Source: Aliarcobacter sp. (GTDB lineage Bacteria > Campylobacterota > Campylobacteria > Campylobacterales > Arcobacteraceae). From it: a stretch of DNA of 15,396 bases. How positions within the stretch are numbered: the first letter of the stretch is position 1; the number at the start of each line of letters is the position of its first letter. Location of the stretch: NCBI GenBank assembly GCA_023268955.1, contig JALRJW010000304.1, forward strand, positions 1 to 15,396, written 5' to 3'. A model generated the notes under the pieces. It saw only the letters and a list, made by a program, of their open reading frames with translations. It did no database searches and was not told where the DNA came from. Positions 6,562-13,922 of this stretch are shown here, in pieces. Made by a program: the position numbers and the translations under genes.

Positions 6562-7635
6562 ATGAAAAAAATATTAACTTTAACACTCTTTTTATCAATA
6601 TTTTTTTCAAATGCTTTATATGCTGCAAAAACACTATATCTTTCTTACGAAAATATTCCCAAAAAAGTTTATAAAAATCAAAGATTTTTTGTTGAAATAA
6701 AAGCTTTAGTTACGGCATCTGATTTTGATTATTTAACATTAACCCATACAGATGGAAGAAATGTTGATGTTTTAGATGAAAAACTACAGTGGGAAAAAGT
6801 TGCAAATAATCAATTCAAAGCAAAGGTTTATTTTAAAGCTTATGAAGGTAAATTTAAAATACCTAAGTTTGTTGTAACAAAGGTTAAAGGTTTTGAAATA
6901 CTTGAAACAGCTATTTTAGATACTAAAGAAATTGATTATTCAGATATTGGTATCGGTAATCAAAACTTTTCAGGTGTTATTGCTAGTAATGTTAGTGTTA
7001 GAGCCTATAAAACAAAACAATATAACAATCAAGAAGCTTTAACTTTAGTTGATATAGATGGATATAATTCAAATTTAGAAAATTTCAATATAAATGGAAT
7101 TAATGAGCAAGGTATTTCTAAAATAAATGATGATGATAGACCTCACCAAAATCTTGTTTACTATTTTGTTACACCTGTATATGAAAAAAAATTAGTCTTT
7201 TCATATTTTGATATAAATTCAAAGAAGTATGTTGATATTACAATTCCTTTGATTTTGCAAAATGAATTAGTTAGCACACAAACTGATTTAAATCCAAATG
7301 ATTCATCATTTGAAAAATATAAAAAAATTGCAATAGCTATAATTTTTGTTATATTTATAATTCTTTCATATTTAAAAAGAAAAAAGATTTTATATTTTAG
7401 TACATTTGTATTAGGAATTATTGCAGTGATTTATTTAACACCATATAGAAGTGGAGTTATAAAAAAAGATTCATATATTTATATTCTGCCTACAAAAAAT
7501 TCAACAATTTTCTTCCAAACTCAAGAGAATTTAAAAGTTGATATTTTAGAGAAAAAAGATAACTTTATCAAAGTTATGGGTACAGAAAAAAAATTTATTG
7601 GATGGATAAAGGAAGATAGTCTTGGAAAGAATTAG
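6562..7635 (+). CDS. Exported two-TM protein with Ig-like N-terminus (BatD-like?) and C-terminal SH3-like domain
   Basis: I do not recognise a named family for this 357-residue protein. It has a signal peptide (1-21, ending ALYA) and a long beta-rich extracytoplasmic region (about 25-250). The early pattern of that region, NIPKKVYKNQRFFVEIKALV, resembles the start of the Ig-like domains of BatD-type proteins. Two adjacent transmembrane helices follow (about 255-271 and 276-292), joined by a short Lys/Arg loop (LKRKK). The C-terminal 60 residues have an SH3b-like pattern: SYIYILPTKNS, then LKVDILEKKDNFIKVMG and FIGWIKEDSL. With the signal peptide cleaved, both ends would face the periplasm. 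The ribosome binding site is weak. The 3' end overlaps plsC by 14 bases, so the two are probably translated together, suggesting an envelope role. BatD/BatE-like function is only a hint. Confidence 0.7.
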   Translation: MKKILTLTLFLSIFFSNALYAAKTLYLSYENIPKKVYKNQRFFVEIKALVTASDFDYLTLTHTDGRNVDVLDEKLQWEKVANNQFKAKVYFKAYEGKFKIPKFVVTKVKGFEILETAILDTKEIDYSDIGIGNQNFSGVIASNVSVRAYKTKQYNNQEALTLVDIDGYNSNLENFNINGINEQGISKINDDDRPHQNLVYYFVTPVYEKKLVFSYFDINSKKYVDITIPLILQNELVSTQTDLNPNDSSFEKYKKIAIAIIFVIFIILSYLKRKKILYFSTFVLGIIAVIYLTPYRSGVIKKDSYIYILPTKNSTIFFQTQENLKVDILEKKDNFIKVMGTEKKFIGWIKEDSLGKN

Positions 7636-8311
7636 AGGAATAATTTTATTAATTCAATTTTCAATAACTGTAGCTATTACGGTTGTTTTAATGTATACAT
7701 TTAAAAATCATACACATAAAGTTATCAAAGTATGGATGAAATTTCAAATGTGGGCTTTAGGAATAAAACTAGAGCAAGAAGGAAAACTTGATGAATCTTG
7801 TGATTTAGTGATTATGAATCATCAATCATTACTTGATATTATTGTTATGGAATATATTCATCCAAGAGATTTAGCATGGGTTGCTAAAAAAGAGATTAGT
7901 GATCTATTTTTCTTTGGACATATTATTAAAGCACCAAGAATGATTAGCATTGATAGGGAAAATAAAGCAGGTTTAGTTAGTCTTTTAAAAGAAGCAAAAA
8001 ATAGACTTGATTTAGGAAGACCGATAGCAATGTTCCCTGAAGGAACTAGAAGTGATGGTAAATCTATGCTTGAATTTAAACCAGGTGCAAAAATGATTGC
8101 AAATAAATTTAATTTAAAAGTACAGCCTGCAATTATCATTAATACATTAAATATTGTTGATTCAAAAAAATTAAAAGCTAAGCCTGGAATTGTAAAAGTA
8201 ATATATTTAGATCCTGTTCAAGCAGATAAAAAATCTGAATGGTACGAGGAAACTGAAGCTAAAATGAAAGAAGTTTTAGATTTAGAAATAAAAAAATGGA
8301 ATGAAAGATAA
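7622..8311 (+). CDS. plsC: 1-acyl-sn-glycerol-3-phosphate acyltransferase
   Basis: PlsC transfers an acyl chain to lysophosphatidic acid to give phosphatidic acid at the inner membrane. The 229-residue product has an N-terminal hydrophobic helix (about 6-25), the catalytic HX4D motif NHQSLLD (His67, Asp72), the substrate-binding block FPEGTRSDGKS (138-148) and a following GAKMIA segment. Length is typical. The start is TTG: an AAGGA box at 7609-7613 lies eight bases upstream, and no ATG before the conserved region is as well placed. The start is embedded in the end of the preceding gene. The stop shares one base with the crcB ATG, so three genes form a tightly overlapping unit. Confidence 0.92.
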   Translation: MERIRGIILLIQFSITVAITVVLMYTFKNHTHKVIKVWMKFQMWALGIKLEQEGKLDESCDLVIMNHQSLLDIIVMEYIHPRDLAWVAKKEISDLFFFGHIIKAPRMISIDRENKAGLVSLLKEAKNRLDLGRPIAMFPEGTRSDGKSMLEFKPGAKMIANKFNLKVQPAIIINTLNIVDSKKLKAKPGIVKVIYLDPVQADKKSEWYEETEAKMKEVLDLEIKKWNER

Positions 8312-8697
8312 TGACACTAAGTGCTCAAACAGTATTTGCAGTTGGTCTTGGTGGAGCTTTAGGTGCGATTGCTAGAGCATATAGTGTTCATTTATCAAAT
8401 AAATATATTCCTTTAGAACTTCCTTTAGGAGTTCTTTTAGTAAATATAATAGGTTCATTTATCATTGGACTTTTATTTGCTTATTTTGCACATTTTCCTA
8501 CAAATGATACAACAAAAGCATTTTTAACTACAGGCTTTTTAGGAGCTTTAACTACATATTCTACTTTTGCAATAGAATCATATCTTTTATTAAATACATC
8601 AGTATTTTTAGCTGTAAGCAATATTGTTTTAAATGTTTTTGGAACAATAATAGCTGCTGGAAGTGGCTTTAAAATGATGCAGTTTTTCATAAAATAA
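8311..8697 (+). CDS. crcB: Fluoride ion channel FluC/CrcB
   Basis: The 128-residue protein has four hydrophobic segments and belongs to the Fluc family of dimeric fluoride-export channels. Family blocks are GGALGAIAR at 14-22, LLVNIIGSF at 42-50 (with the conserved pore Asn45) and GFLGALTTYSTF at 75-86. The usual sequence of the last block is TTFSTF, whose two Phe residues line the fluoride path; here the first is Tyr83 and the second is Phe86. The gene overlaps the plsC stop by one base and so is translationally coupled. No fluoride riboswitch is apparent upstream, where coding sequence continues. Confidence 0.93.
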   Translation: MTLSAQTVFAVGLGGALGAIARAYSVHLSNKYIPLELPLGVLLVNIIGSFIIGLLFAYFAHFPTNDTTKAFLTTGFLGALTTYSTFAIESYLLLNTSVFLAVSNIVLNVFGTIIAAGSGFKMMQFFIK

Positions 8698-8726
8698 AAG
8701 CAAAAAATCTTTAAGTATTAAAAGGC

Positions 8727-8732
8727 TATAAT
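8727..8732 (+). promoter_or_regulatory. Predicted -10 box for tatA-argS
   Basis: TATAAT lies 32 bases before the tatA ATG in the 66-bp space after crcB, inside a short GGCT...AGCC inverted repeat too small to be a terminator. It suggests tatA begins a new transcript. Confidence 0.5.
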
Positions 8733-8763
8733 AAGCCAAAATTATAAATGTAAGGAATTAATT

Positions 8764-9003
8764 ATGGGTATCCCAAGTGGTATGGAACTAGTAATCATTG
8801 TACTTGTAGTATTATTATTATTTGGTGGAAAGAAAATTCCAGAACTAGCTAAAGGTTTAGGTTCAGGTATTAAAAACTTCAAAAATGCAATCAAAGATGA
8901 TGAAAAAACTGAAGATGTAGCAAATACAGATAAAAAAGAAGAAATCGAGAAAAAAGCAGAAGCAACAACAACTTCTGAAACAAAAGATAACAAAACAGTT
9001 TAA
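8764..9003 (+). CDS. tatA: Sec-independent (Tat) translocase subunit TatA
   Basis: TatA forms the protein-conducting assembly of the twin-arginine export system in the inner membrane. The 79-residue product has a short N-terminal helix (about residues 6-20, with Glu8 near its start), the conserved FG at 20-21, the amphipathic helix KKIPELAKGLGSGIKNFKNA (23-42) and an acidic/Lys-rich flexible tail with several Thr. The length fits TatA. TatB is usually longer with a different hinge, so TatA is preferred. tatC is not nearby. An AAGGA box precedes the ATG. argS begins 16 bp downstream, probably in the same transcript. Confidence 0.92.
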   Translation: MGIPSGMELVIIVLVVLLLFGGKKIPELAKGLGSGIKNFKNAIKDDEKTEDVANTDKKEEIEKKAEATTTSETKDNKTV

Positions 9004-9019
9004 TTAAAGGTTAGTTGTA

Positions 9020-10609
9020 TTGCAAAATATTGTAAAAAAACATATTGAAGAAATTTTAGAAAAAGATATAGTATTAGAAAAACCAAAAGATATTACTCTT
9101 GGACATTTTGCAACTCCAGTTGCTTTTTCACTAGCTAAAGAATTAAAAAAATCACCTATGGTTATTGCAGAAGAATTAGCAAGCAAATTTGCTGATTCTT
9201 CAATTTTTGAAAAAGTAGAGAGTGTAAAGGGATTTATTAACTTTACTCTTTCAAAATCATTTTTGCAAAAAATGGTTGATGAAGCTTTAAAATTAGGATT
9301 AAATTTTTCTAAAGGTGAAAAAAAATCTGAGAAAATTCTTTTAGAGTATGTATCAGCAAACCCTACAGGTCCACTTCATATTGGACACGCTAGAGGTGCA
9401 ATTGCTGGAGATACAATAGCAAGAGTAGGAAGACACTTAGGTTTTGATATTACAACTGAGTATTACATTAATGATGCTGGTGCTCAAATGGATTTATTAG
9501 GTCTTTCAATTTCACTTGCAGCTAGAGAATATCTTTTAAATGAGACTGTGCAGTATCCTGAAAATTATTATAGAGGTGATTATTTATTAGATATTGCTAA
9601 AAAAATCCAAGAAACTCATGGTAATGATATTTTTAAAGATGAATCAAGATTTAAAGAGATGGCTTTATTTGGTAAAGATGAAGTTATGAAAATCATCATC
9701 AAAGATTTAGGTGATTTAGGAATAGAGTTTGAAAATTTTGTTTCTGAAAAATCTTTATATTATGCATGGGACGAAACTAAAAAAGTTTTAGAAAACAATG
9801 ACTCTTTATATGAAAAAGAGGACAAAGTTTATTTAAGATCAACTGCCCATGGAGATGATAGTGACAGAGTTGTTGTAAGAGACAATGGTATTCCTACATA
9901 TCTTGCTGGAGATATTATTTATCATAAAGATAAATATGATAGAAAATATGACAAATATATCAATATTTGGGGTGCAGATCACCATGGATACATCACAAGG
10001 GTAAAAGCTGCAATTGAGTTTTTAGGAAATGATTCTTCAAAACTGGAGATTATTTTATCTCAAATGGTTCAATTACTTAAAGGTGGAGAACCATATAAGA
10101 TGTCTAAAAGAGCAGGAAATGTAATTTTGATGTCTGATATTACTGAAGAGATTGGAAGTGATGCTTTAAGATTTGTATTCTTAACTAAAAAAAGTGATAC
10201 ACACCTTGATTTTGATGTTGAAAAACTAAAAAATCAAGACTCTTCAAATCCAATTTTTTACATTAATTATGCACATGCAAGAATCAATCAAGTGTTTGCT
10301 AAATCGCAACACTCAATTGATAATTTAGAGTCTGTAAAATTTGAAAATATTCACAATGATGGATTAAACTTAGTGTATGAATCTTTACTTTTAGATGCTG
10401 TGTTAGAAGATGCATTTGAAAAAAGAGATATGCAAAAAATTACAGATTATTTATATAATCTAGCAAATAGTGTTCATAGATTTTACAATGACCATCAAGT
10501 TATTGGAAGTGAAAATGAAAATGAAAACCTAAAAGCATTAAGTATGGCTGCTTTATCTATAAAAGTAGGTTTAAGTTTATTAGGTATAACTGCTAAGGAG
10601 AAGATGTAA
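9020..10609 (+). CDS. argS: Arginyl-tRNA synthetase
   Basis: ArgRS charges tRNA-Arg in the cytoplasm. The 529-residue product is a class Ia synthetase with an N-terminal additional domain (about 1-80). The ATP-binding motif HIGH is at 120-123 within SANPTGPLHIGHARG, and a KMSKS-type loop reads KMSKR at 360-364. The catalytic core includes GADHHGYITRVKAA (318-331), and a helical anticodon-binding domain begins near NPIFYINYAHARI. Length is typical for the shorter bacterial ArgRS. The start is TTG, nine bases after AAAGG (9006-9010); no in-frame ATG occurs before the N-terminal domain. The stop overlaps by one base the ATG of a 38-residue membrane protein. Confidence 0.95.
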   Translation: MQNIVKKHIEEILEKDIVLEKPKDITLGHFATPVAFSLAKELKKSPMVIAEELASKFADSSIFEKVESVKGFINFTLSKSFLQKMVDEALKLGLNFSKGEKKSEKILLEYVSANPTGPLHIGHARGAIAGDTIARVGRHLGFDITTEYYINDAGAQMDLLGLSISLAAREYLLNETVQYPENYYRGDYLLDIAKKIQETHGNDIFKDESRFKEMALFGKDEVMKIIIKDLGDLGIEFENFVSEKSLYYAWDETKKVLENNDSLYEKEDKVYLRSTAHGDDSDRVVVRDNGIPTYLAGDIIYHKDKYDRKYDKYINIWGADHHGYITRVKAAIEFLGNDSSKLEIILSQMVQLLKGGEPYKMSKRAGNVILMSDITEEIGSDALRFVFLTKKSDTHLDFDVEKLKNQDSSNPIFYINYAHARINQVFAKSQHSIDNLESVKFENIHNDGLNLVYESLLLDAVLEDAFEKRDMQKITDYLYNLANSVHRFYNDHQVIGSENENENLKALSMAALSIKVGLSLLGITAKEKM

Positions 10610-10725
10610 TGAAATGGGTAATAATTATATTTATCTTGGTAATTGCAGTTGCAATTGGAACAGGATATATGGGTGGAGCTAAAGATGCTACATCAAATTA
10701 CAATAAAGTAATGACAGGAAGGTAA
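10609..10725 (+). CDS. Small single-pass membrane protein, 38 residues, unknown function
   Basis: The short gene starts at an ATG sharing one base with the argS stop, eight bases after a strong AAGGAG box (10595-10600). It encodes 38 residues: a short MKW head, one hydrophobic helix (about 4-19, VIIIFILVIAVAIGTG), a Gly-rich turn (YMGGAKDA) and a polar tail ending NKVMTGR. It probably spans the inner membrane once. Coupling to argS, a good ribosome binding site and a terminator beginning exactly in its last codons make it a likely real gene despite its size. I recognise no family. It could be a small regulatory or structural membrane protein with no relation to ArgS function. Confidence 0.7.
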   Translation: MKWVIIIFILVIAVAIGTGYMGGAKDATSNYNKVMTGR

Positions 10726-10743
10726 ATTTACCTTCCTTTTTTT
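10716..10743 (+). terminator. Rho-independent terminator after argS and the small membrane protein
   Basis: A perfect 9-bp stem (AGGAAGGTA / TACCTTCCT) with an AATT loop is followed by seven T residues (10737-10743). The stop codon of the 38-residue gene lies in the stem and loop. The T-run is only on the plus strand, so it acts mainly on the tatA-argS transcript. Confidence 0.9.
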
Positions 10744-10757
10744 ATTGATAAATTAAT

Positions 10758-11084
10758 TTATCTTTTTTCAGCTAATTCAGCTAAAAACTCTTCTAAAGAG
10801 TATTTTTCTCTATATTGTTCACTCATTAAGTGAATGAAAATATCACCTAAATCACAAATCGTCCAGTTATCATCTTCATCAACTCTAATAAACTCTTCAC
10901 CCTTTGGTTTTAAATCAGTTCTTAAGTTGTTTAACAAAGCAACACCATGTTTAGGATTTAGTGTAGTTGCAATTACTACATAATCAACAATGTAATCTTT
11001 TTTTGTTAAATCAATAACCTCAATGTTTTCTGCTTTTTTGCTATCAAGAATATCTTTAATATCTTCAAGTCTTTTGTTACTCAA
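10758..11084 (-). CDS. rsfS: Ribosomal silencing factor RsfS (Iojap/YbeB family)
   Basis: RsfS binds protein L14 of the large ribosomal subunit and blocks subunit joining when nutrients are scarce. The 108-residue product has the family length and the conserved C-terminal block NWTICDLGDIFIHLMSEQ followed by REKYSLEEF, matching the usual W-x-L-x-D-x-G-x-x-x-x-H...Y-x-L-E pattern. Its N-terminal half contains IEVIDLTKKDYIVDYVVIAT. The start is TTG at 11082-11084, with AAGGA eight bases upstream that overlaps the nadD stop region. It lies 11 bp after nadD, the common nadD-rsfS pairing, and converges on the tatA-argS transcript. Confidence 0.92.
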   Translation of the reverse strand: MSNKRLEDIKDILDSKKAENIEVIDLTKKDYIVDYVVIATTLNPKHGVALLNNLRTDLKPKGEEFIRVDEDDNWTICDLGDIFIHLMSEQYREKYSLEEFLAELAEKR

Positions 11085-11095
11085 TTTTATTTTCC

Positions 11096-11626
11096 TTATT
11101 TTAGTATCTCTTTTAAATCATTTTTTATTACAGCCGGAATATATCTATAATCAATCTTATTTCTTAAGATAGTTGAGCTGATATTAACATCTACATCTAA
11201 AATTTTCAATTCAGTCGGCGTTTCATAACCATACCTAGTAGCAACTACAAACTCTACTAAATGATTTAACTCATCTATTCCTTGCCATAGATGAAGTTGT
11301 TCATAATTATCTGCACCGATAATAAAGTAGATTTTAGAAGCTTTATACTGTTTTTTTAAATGCTTTACGGTATCTAACGAATAAACACTCTTTTTTTGTG
11401 AAATTTCATAATCACTTACATCAACATTTTTTAATTGTGAAAAAACATTTAAAAGCAATTTATATCTTTTTTGCGGTGCAATATGATAGTTGCTTTTTAA
11501 TGGATTTATAAATGTTGGTACAACGATTAGTCTTGATATATCAAGTTTTGTAAATGCTTTTTTTACAATCTTTACATGAGCAGTATGAATAGGGTCAAAA
11601 CTGCCACCAAATATCGCTATATTCAA
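11096..11626 (-). CDS. nadD: Nicotinate-nucleotide adenylyltransferase
   Basis: NadD adenylates nicotinate mononucleotide to deamido-NAD in NAD biosynthesis. The 176-residue product starts with the nucleotidyltransferase motif IFGGSFDPIHTAH (residues 5-17, with His14 and His17; the usual G before the last His is Ala). It continues with IIGADNYEQLHLW (102-114) and ends with the conserved block ISSTILRN (149-156). It is shorter than the E. coli enzyme (about 213) but similar to compact epsilonproteobacterial forms. The start is TTG at 11624-11626, since the first codons of the conserved strand follow directly (NIAIFGG) and no ATG is available. An AAGG box lies about 10 bases upstream. It is first in a nadD-rsfS unit. 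Confidence 0.93.
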   Translation of the reverse strand: MNIAIFGGSFDPIHTAHVKIVKKAFTKLDISRLIVVPTFINPLKSNYHIAPQKRYKLLLNVFSQLKNVDVSDYEISQKKSVYSLDTVKHLKKQYKASKIYFIIGADNYEQLHLWQGIDELNHLVEFVVATRYGYETPTELKILDVDVNISSTILRNKIDYRYIPAVIKNDLKEILK

Positions 11627-11660
11627 GTGTCTATATACCTTCTAAATGTATTTAAATATT

Positions 11661-11666
11661 ATTATA
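11661..11666 (-). promoter_or_regulatory. Predicted -10 box for nadD-rsfS
   Basis: TATAAT reads on the minus strand (plus strand ATTATA), 34 bases before the nadD TTG. It is only 12 bases from the divergent gap -10 box, so the two promoters must overlap. Confidence 0.5.
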
Positions 11667-11678
11667 GCAATTTTTAGA

Positions 11679-11684
11679 TAAAAT
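11679..11684 (+). promoter_or_regulatory. Predicted -10 box for gap-pgk-tpiA
   Basis: TAAAAT in the context TTTTTAGATAAAAT lies 31 bases before the gap ATG, closely resembling the purS promoter context. An AAAGGGA ribosome binding site follows at 11704-11710. Confidence 0.45.
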
Positions 11685-11715
11685 ATTTGGCTAAATAGAA
11701 AATAAAGGGAAAATA

Positions 11716-12711
11716 ATGGCCGTTAAAGTTGCGATTAATGGATTAGGAAGAATTGGAAGATGTGTTGCTAGAATTGTTGCTTCTAGAGATGATGTTGAAT
11801 TAGTAGCTTGTAATGCAAGTGGTTCTGAAGAGATGATTCAGTACAACTTAAAGTATGATACTGTTCATGGTCCAAAGTTTGATGTTGAAGTAAAAGATGG
11901 ATACATTCATATTGGAAAAGATAAAGCAAAATTAATAGCTGAAAGAGACCCTGCTAAAATCAACTTTGCTGATTATGGTGCAGATGTTGTTTTAGAGTGT
12001 ACGGGTGCATTCTTAACTCAAGAGTCTTGTCAAGCTTACGTTGATAATGGTGTAAAAAAAGTAGTTATTTCAGCTCCAGCTAAAGATGATACTCCAACAT
12101 TTGTAATTGGTGCAAATGAAGATACATATGCAGGTCAAGCTATCGTTTCAAATGCTTCTTGTACAACAAATGGTTTAGCACCAGTTGCTAGAGTACTTGA
12201 TGATGCATTTGGAATTGAAAAAGGTTTAATGACTACAATTCACTCATATACTTCTTCTCAACCAATCTTAGATGCAAAAGATAAAAAAGATCCAAGAAAA
12301 GGAAGAGCGGGAGCAACTAACTTAACTCCTTCAAGTACGGGTGCTGCAAAAGCAATTGGAAAAGTAATGCCTCATTTAAAAGGGAAATTAAATGGTCAAG
12401 CAATTAGAGTTCCAACTCCGAATGTTTCTTTAGTAGACTTAACAGTTACACTAAAAAAAGATGTAACTTTAGAAGAAGTTTGCGAAGCGTTTAAAGTATC
12501 TGCAAATGGAAATTTAAAAGGTATTTTAGGTGTTGATGAAGAGTATAGAGTAAGTTCTGATTTCAATGGTGAAACATTATCGACAGTTGTTCCTTTAGAT
12601 ACAATTCAAGTTATCGAAGGGAATATGGTAAAAGTTTTATCTTGGTATGACAATGAGTGGGGTTATTCAACAAGATTAGTGGACATGGGTGTTCACGTAG
12701 CAACTAAATAA
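11716..12711 (+). CDS. gap: Glyceraldehyde-3-phosphate dehydrogenase
   Basis: This enzyme interconverts glyceraldehyde-3-phosphate and 1,3-bisphosphoglycerate. The 331-residue product has the Rossmann start VAINGLGRIGR (5-15), catalytic Cys149 in NASCTTNGLAPVA, the partner His176 in TTIHSYTS, and the C-terminal WYDNEWGYS block. After beta-strand 2, where NAD-specific enzymes read N-D, this one reads ACNASGS, with Ala34 in place of the Asp. The loop usually reading D-x-PHKDLRRARA is DAKDKKDPRKGRAG. Such changes are found in NADP-using gluconeogenic GapB-type enzymes, so NADP or dual cofactor use is likely (inference). It heads gap-pgk-tpiA-fabI, with pgk eight bases downstream. Confidence 0.95.
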   Translation: MAVKVAINGLGRIGRCVARIVASRDDVELVACNASGSEEMIQYNLKYDTVHGPKFDVEVKDGYIHIGKDKAKLIAERDPAKINFADYGADVVLECTGAFLTQESCQAYVDNGVKKVVISAPAKDDTPTFVIGANEDTYAGQAIVSNASCTTNGLAPVARVLDDAFGIEKGLMTTIHSYTSSQPILDAKDKKDPRKGRAGATNLTPSSTGAAKAIGKVMPHLKGKLNGQAIRVPTPNVSLVDLTVTLKKDVTLEEVCEAFKVSANGNLKGILGVDEEYRVSSDFNGETLSTVVPLDTIQVIEGNMVKVLSWYDNEWGYSTRLVDMGVHVATK

Positions 12712-12719
12712 GGGTTTTA

Positions 12720-13916
12720 ATGAAGTTACAAGAGATTAAAAATATCAATATTTCTGGTAAAAGAGTATTTATTAGATGTGATTTTAACGTTCCTATGGAT
12801 GAATATAATAACATTACTGATGATAGAAGAATTAGATCTGCTTTAAATACAATTAGATACTGCATTGATAATGATTGTTCAATTATTTTAGCTTCTCACT
12901 TTGGTAGACCAAAAAATGGTTTTGAAGAAAAATTCTCTTTAAAACCTGTTGCTAAAAGACTTCATACTCTTTTAAAACAAGAGATTAAAATGGCTCCAAG
13001 CATTGTATGTGATCAAACAATTGCAATGGCAAAAGAGTTAAAAGCTGGTGAAATTTTATTATTAGAAAATATGAGATTTGAAGCTGGTGAAACAAAAAAT
13101 GATGAAGAATTAAGTGCGAAATTAGCTTCAATGGCTGATATTTATATCAATGATGCTTTTGGAGTTTCACATAGAGCTCATGCTTCAGTTGAAGGTATTT
13201 CAAAGCATTTTGATATTGAACATAAAGCAGCTGGATTCTTACTAGCTAAAGAGATTAAATTTTTCCACCATATAGTTCATAATCCAAAAAGACCATTTGT
13301 ATCAATTGTTGGTGGTTCAAAAGTTTCAGGAAAACTTGAAGCATTATATAATTTAGTTCCAAAAGTTGATAAAGTTGTAATTGGTGGAGGAATGGCGTTT
13401 ACATTCTTAAAAGCATTAGGGCATGAAATTGGAAACTCTTTAGTTGAAGATGATTTAATTCCAGAAGCTTTAAAAATTATGGAAGAAGCAAAAAATTTAG
13501 GGGTTAAATTTTATTTACCTGTAGATGTTGTTGCTGCTGAAGCATTTGATAAAGAAGCTATTGCTAAATTAGTTCCAGTTCAAGAGATTCCTAAAGATTG
13601 GATGGGATTAGATATTGGACCTGCGAGTGCTTTATTATTTAGTGAAGTATTAGAAGATGCAAATACAATTTTATGGAATGGACCAATGGGTGTTTATGAA
13701 ATGGATAAATTTGCAAAAGGTTCAACTAAAATTTCTCATGCAGTTGCAAGTTCATATGCTACAACTGTAGTTGGTGGAGGAGACACAGCTGACCTTGTAA
13801 GAATTACAGGTGATGAAGATGAAATGACATTTATTTCAACTGGTGGTGGAGCTTCTTTAGAGTTAATTGAAGGTAAAGTTTTACCTGGAGTTAAAGCTCT
13901 AGTTATAGAGGAATAA
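12720..13916 (+). CDS. pgk: Phosphoglycerate kinase
   Basis: Pgk transfers phosphate between 1,3-bisphosphoglycerate and ADP. The 398-residue product has normal length and all landmarks: RCDFNVP at 19-25 and SHFGRP at 59-64 for substrate binding, GGSKVSGKLE at 198-207, WNGPMGVYE at 319-327 in the nucleotide domain, and GGGDTADL (352-359) with STGGGASLE (373-381) near the C-terminus. An AAGGG box sits just before the ATG, eight bases after the gap stop. tpiA starts six bases after its stop. Together they make a triose-phosphate metabolism operon. No pfk or other upper-glycolysis gene is present here. Confidence 0.97.
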   Translation: MKLQEIKNINISGKRVFIRCDFNVPMDEYNNITDDRRIRSALNTIRYCIDNDCSIILASHFGRPKNGFEEKFSLKPVAKRLHTLLKQEIKMAPSIVCDQTIAMAKELKAGEILLLENMRFEAGETKNDEELSAKLASMADIYINDAFGVSHRAHASVEGISKHFDIEHKAAGFLLAKEIKFFHHIVHNPKRPFVSIVGGSKVSGKLEALYNLVPKVDKVVIGGGMAFTFLKALGHEIGNSLVEDDLIPEALKIMEEAKNLGVKFYLPVDVVAAEAFDKEAIAKLVPVQEIPKDWMGLDIGPASALLFSEVLEDANTILWNGPMGVYEMDKFAKGSTKISHAVASSYATTVVGGGDTADLVRITGDEDEMTFISTGGGASLELIEGKVLPGVKALVIEE

Positions 13917-13922
13917 GAGTTT

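Noticed and set aside
7858..8139. Minus-strand frame inside plsC, and similar ones at 8481-8690, 8742-8993, 9004-9186 and 13736-13948
   Set aside because: Each lies wholly or almost wholly over a recognised plus-strand gene and shows no ribosome binding site or family motif.
8721..8740. GGCT-ATAATA-AGCC inverted repeat as a crcB terminator
   Set aside because: The stem is four base pairs with no T-run, and it contains a TATAAT better read as the tatA -10 box.
8640..8763. Fluoride riboswitch near crcB
   Set aside because: The crcB start is fused to the plsC end with no leader, and the space after crcB shows no aptamer-like fold.
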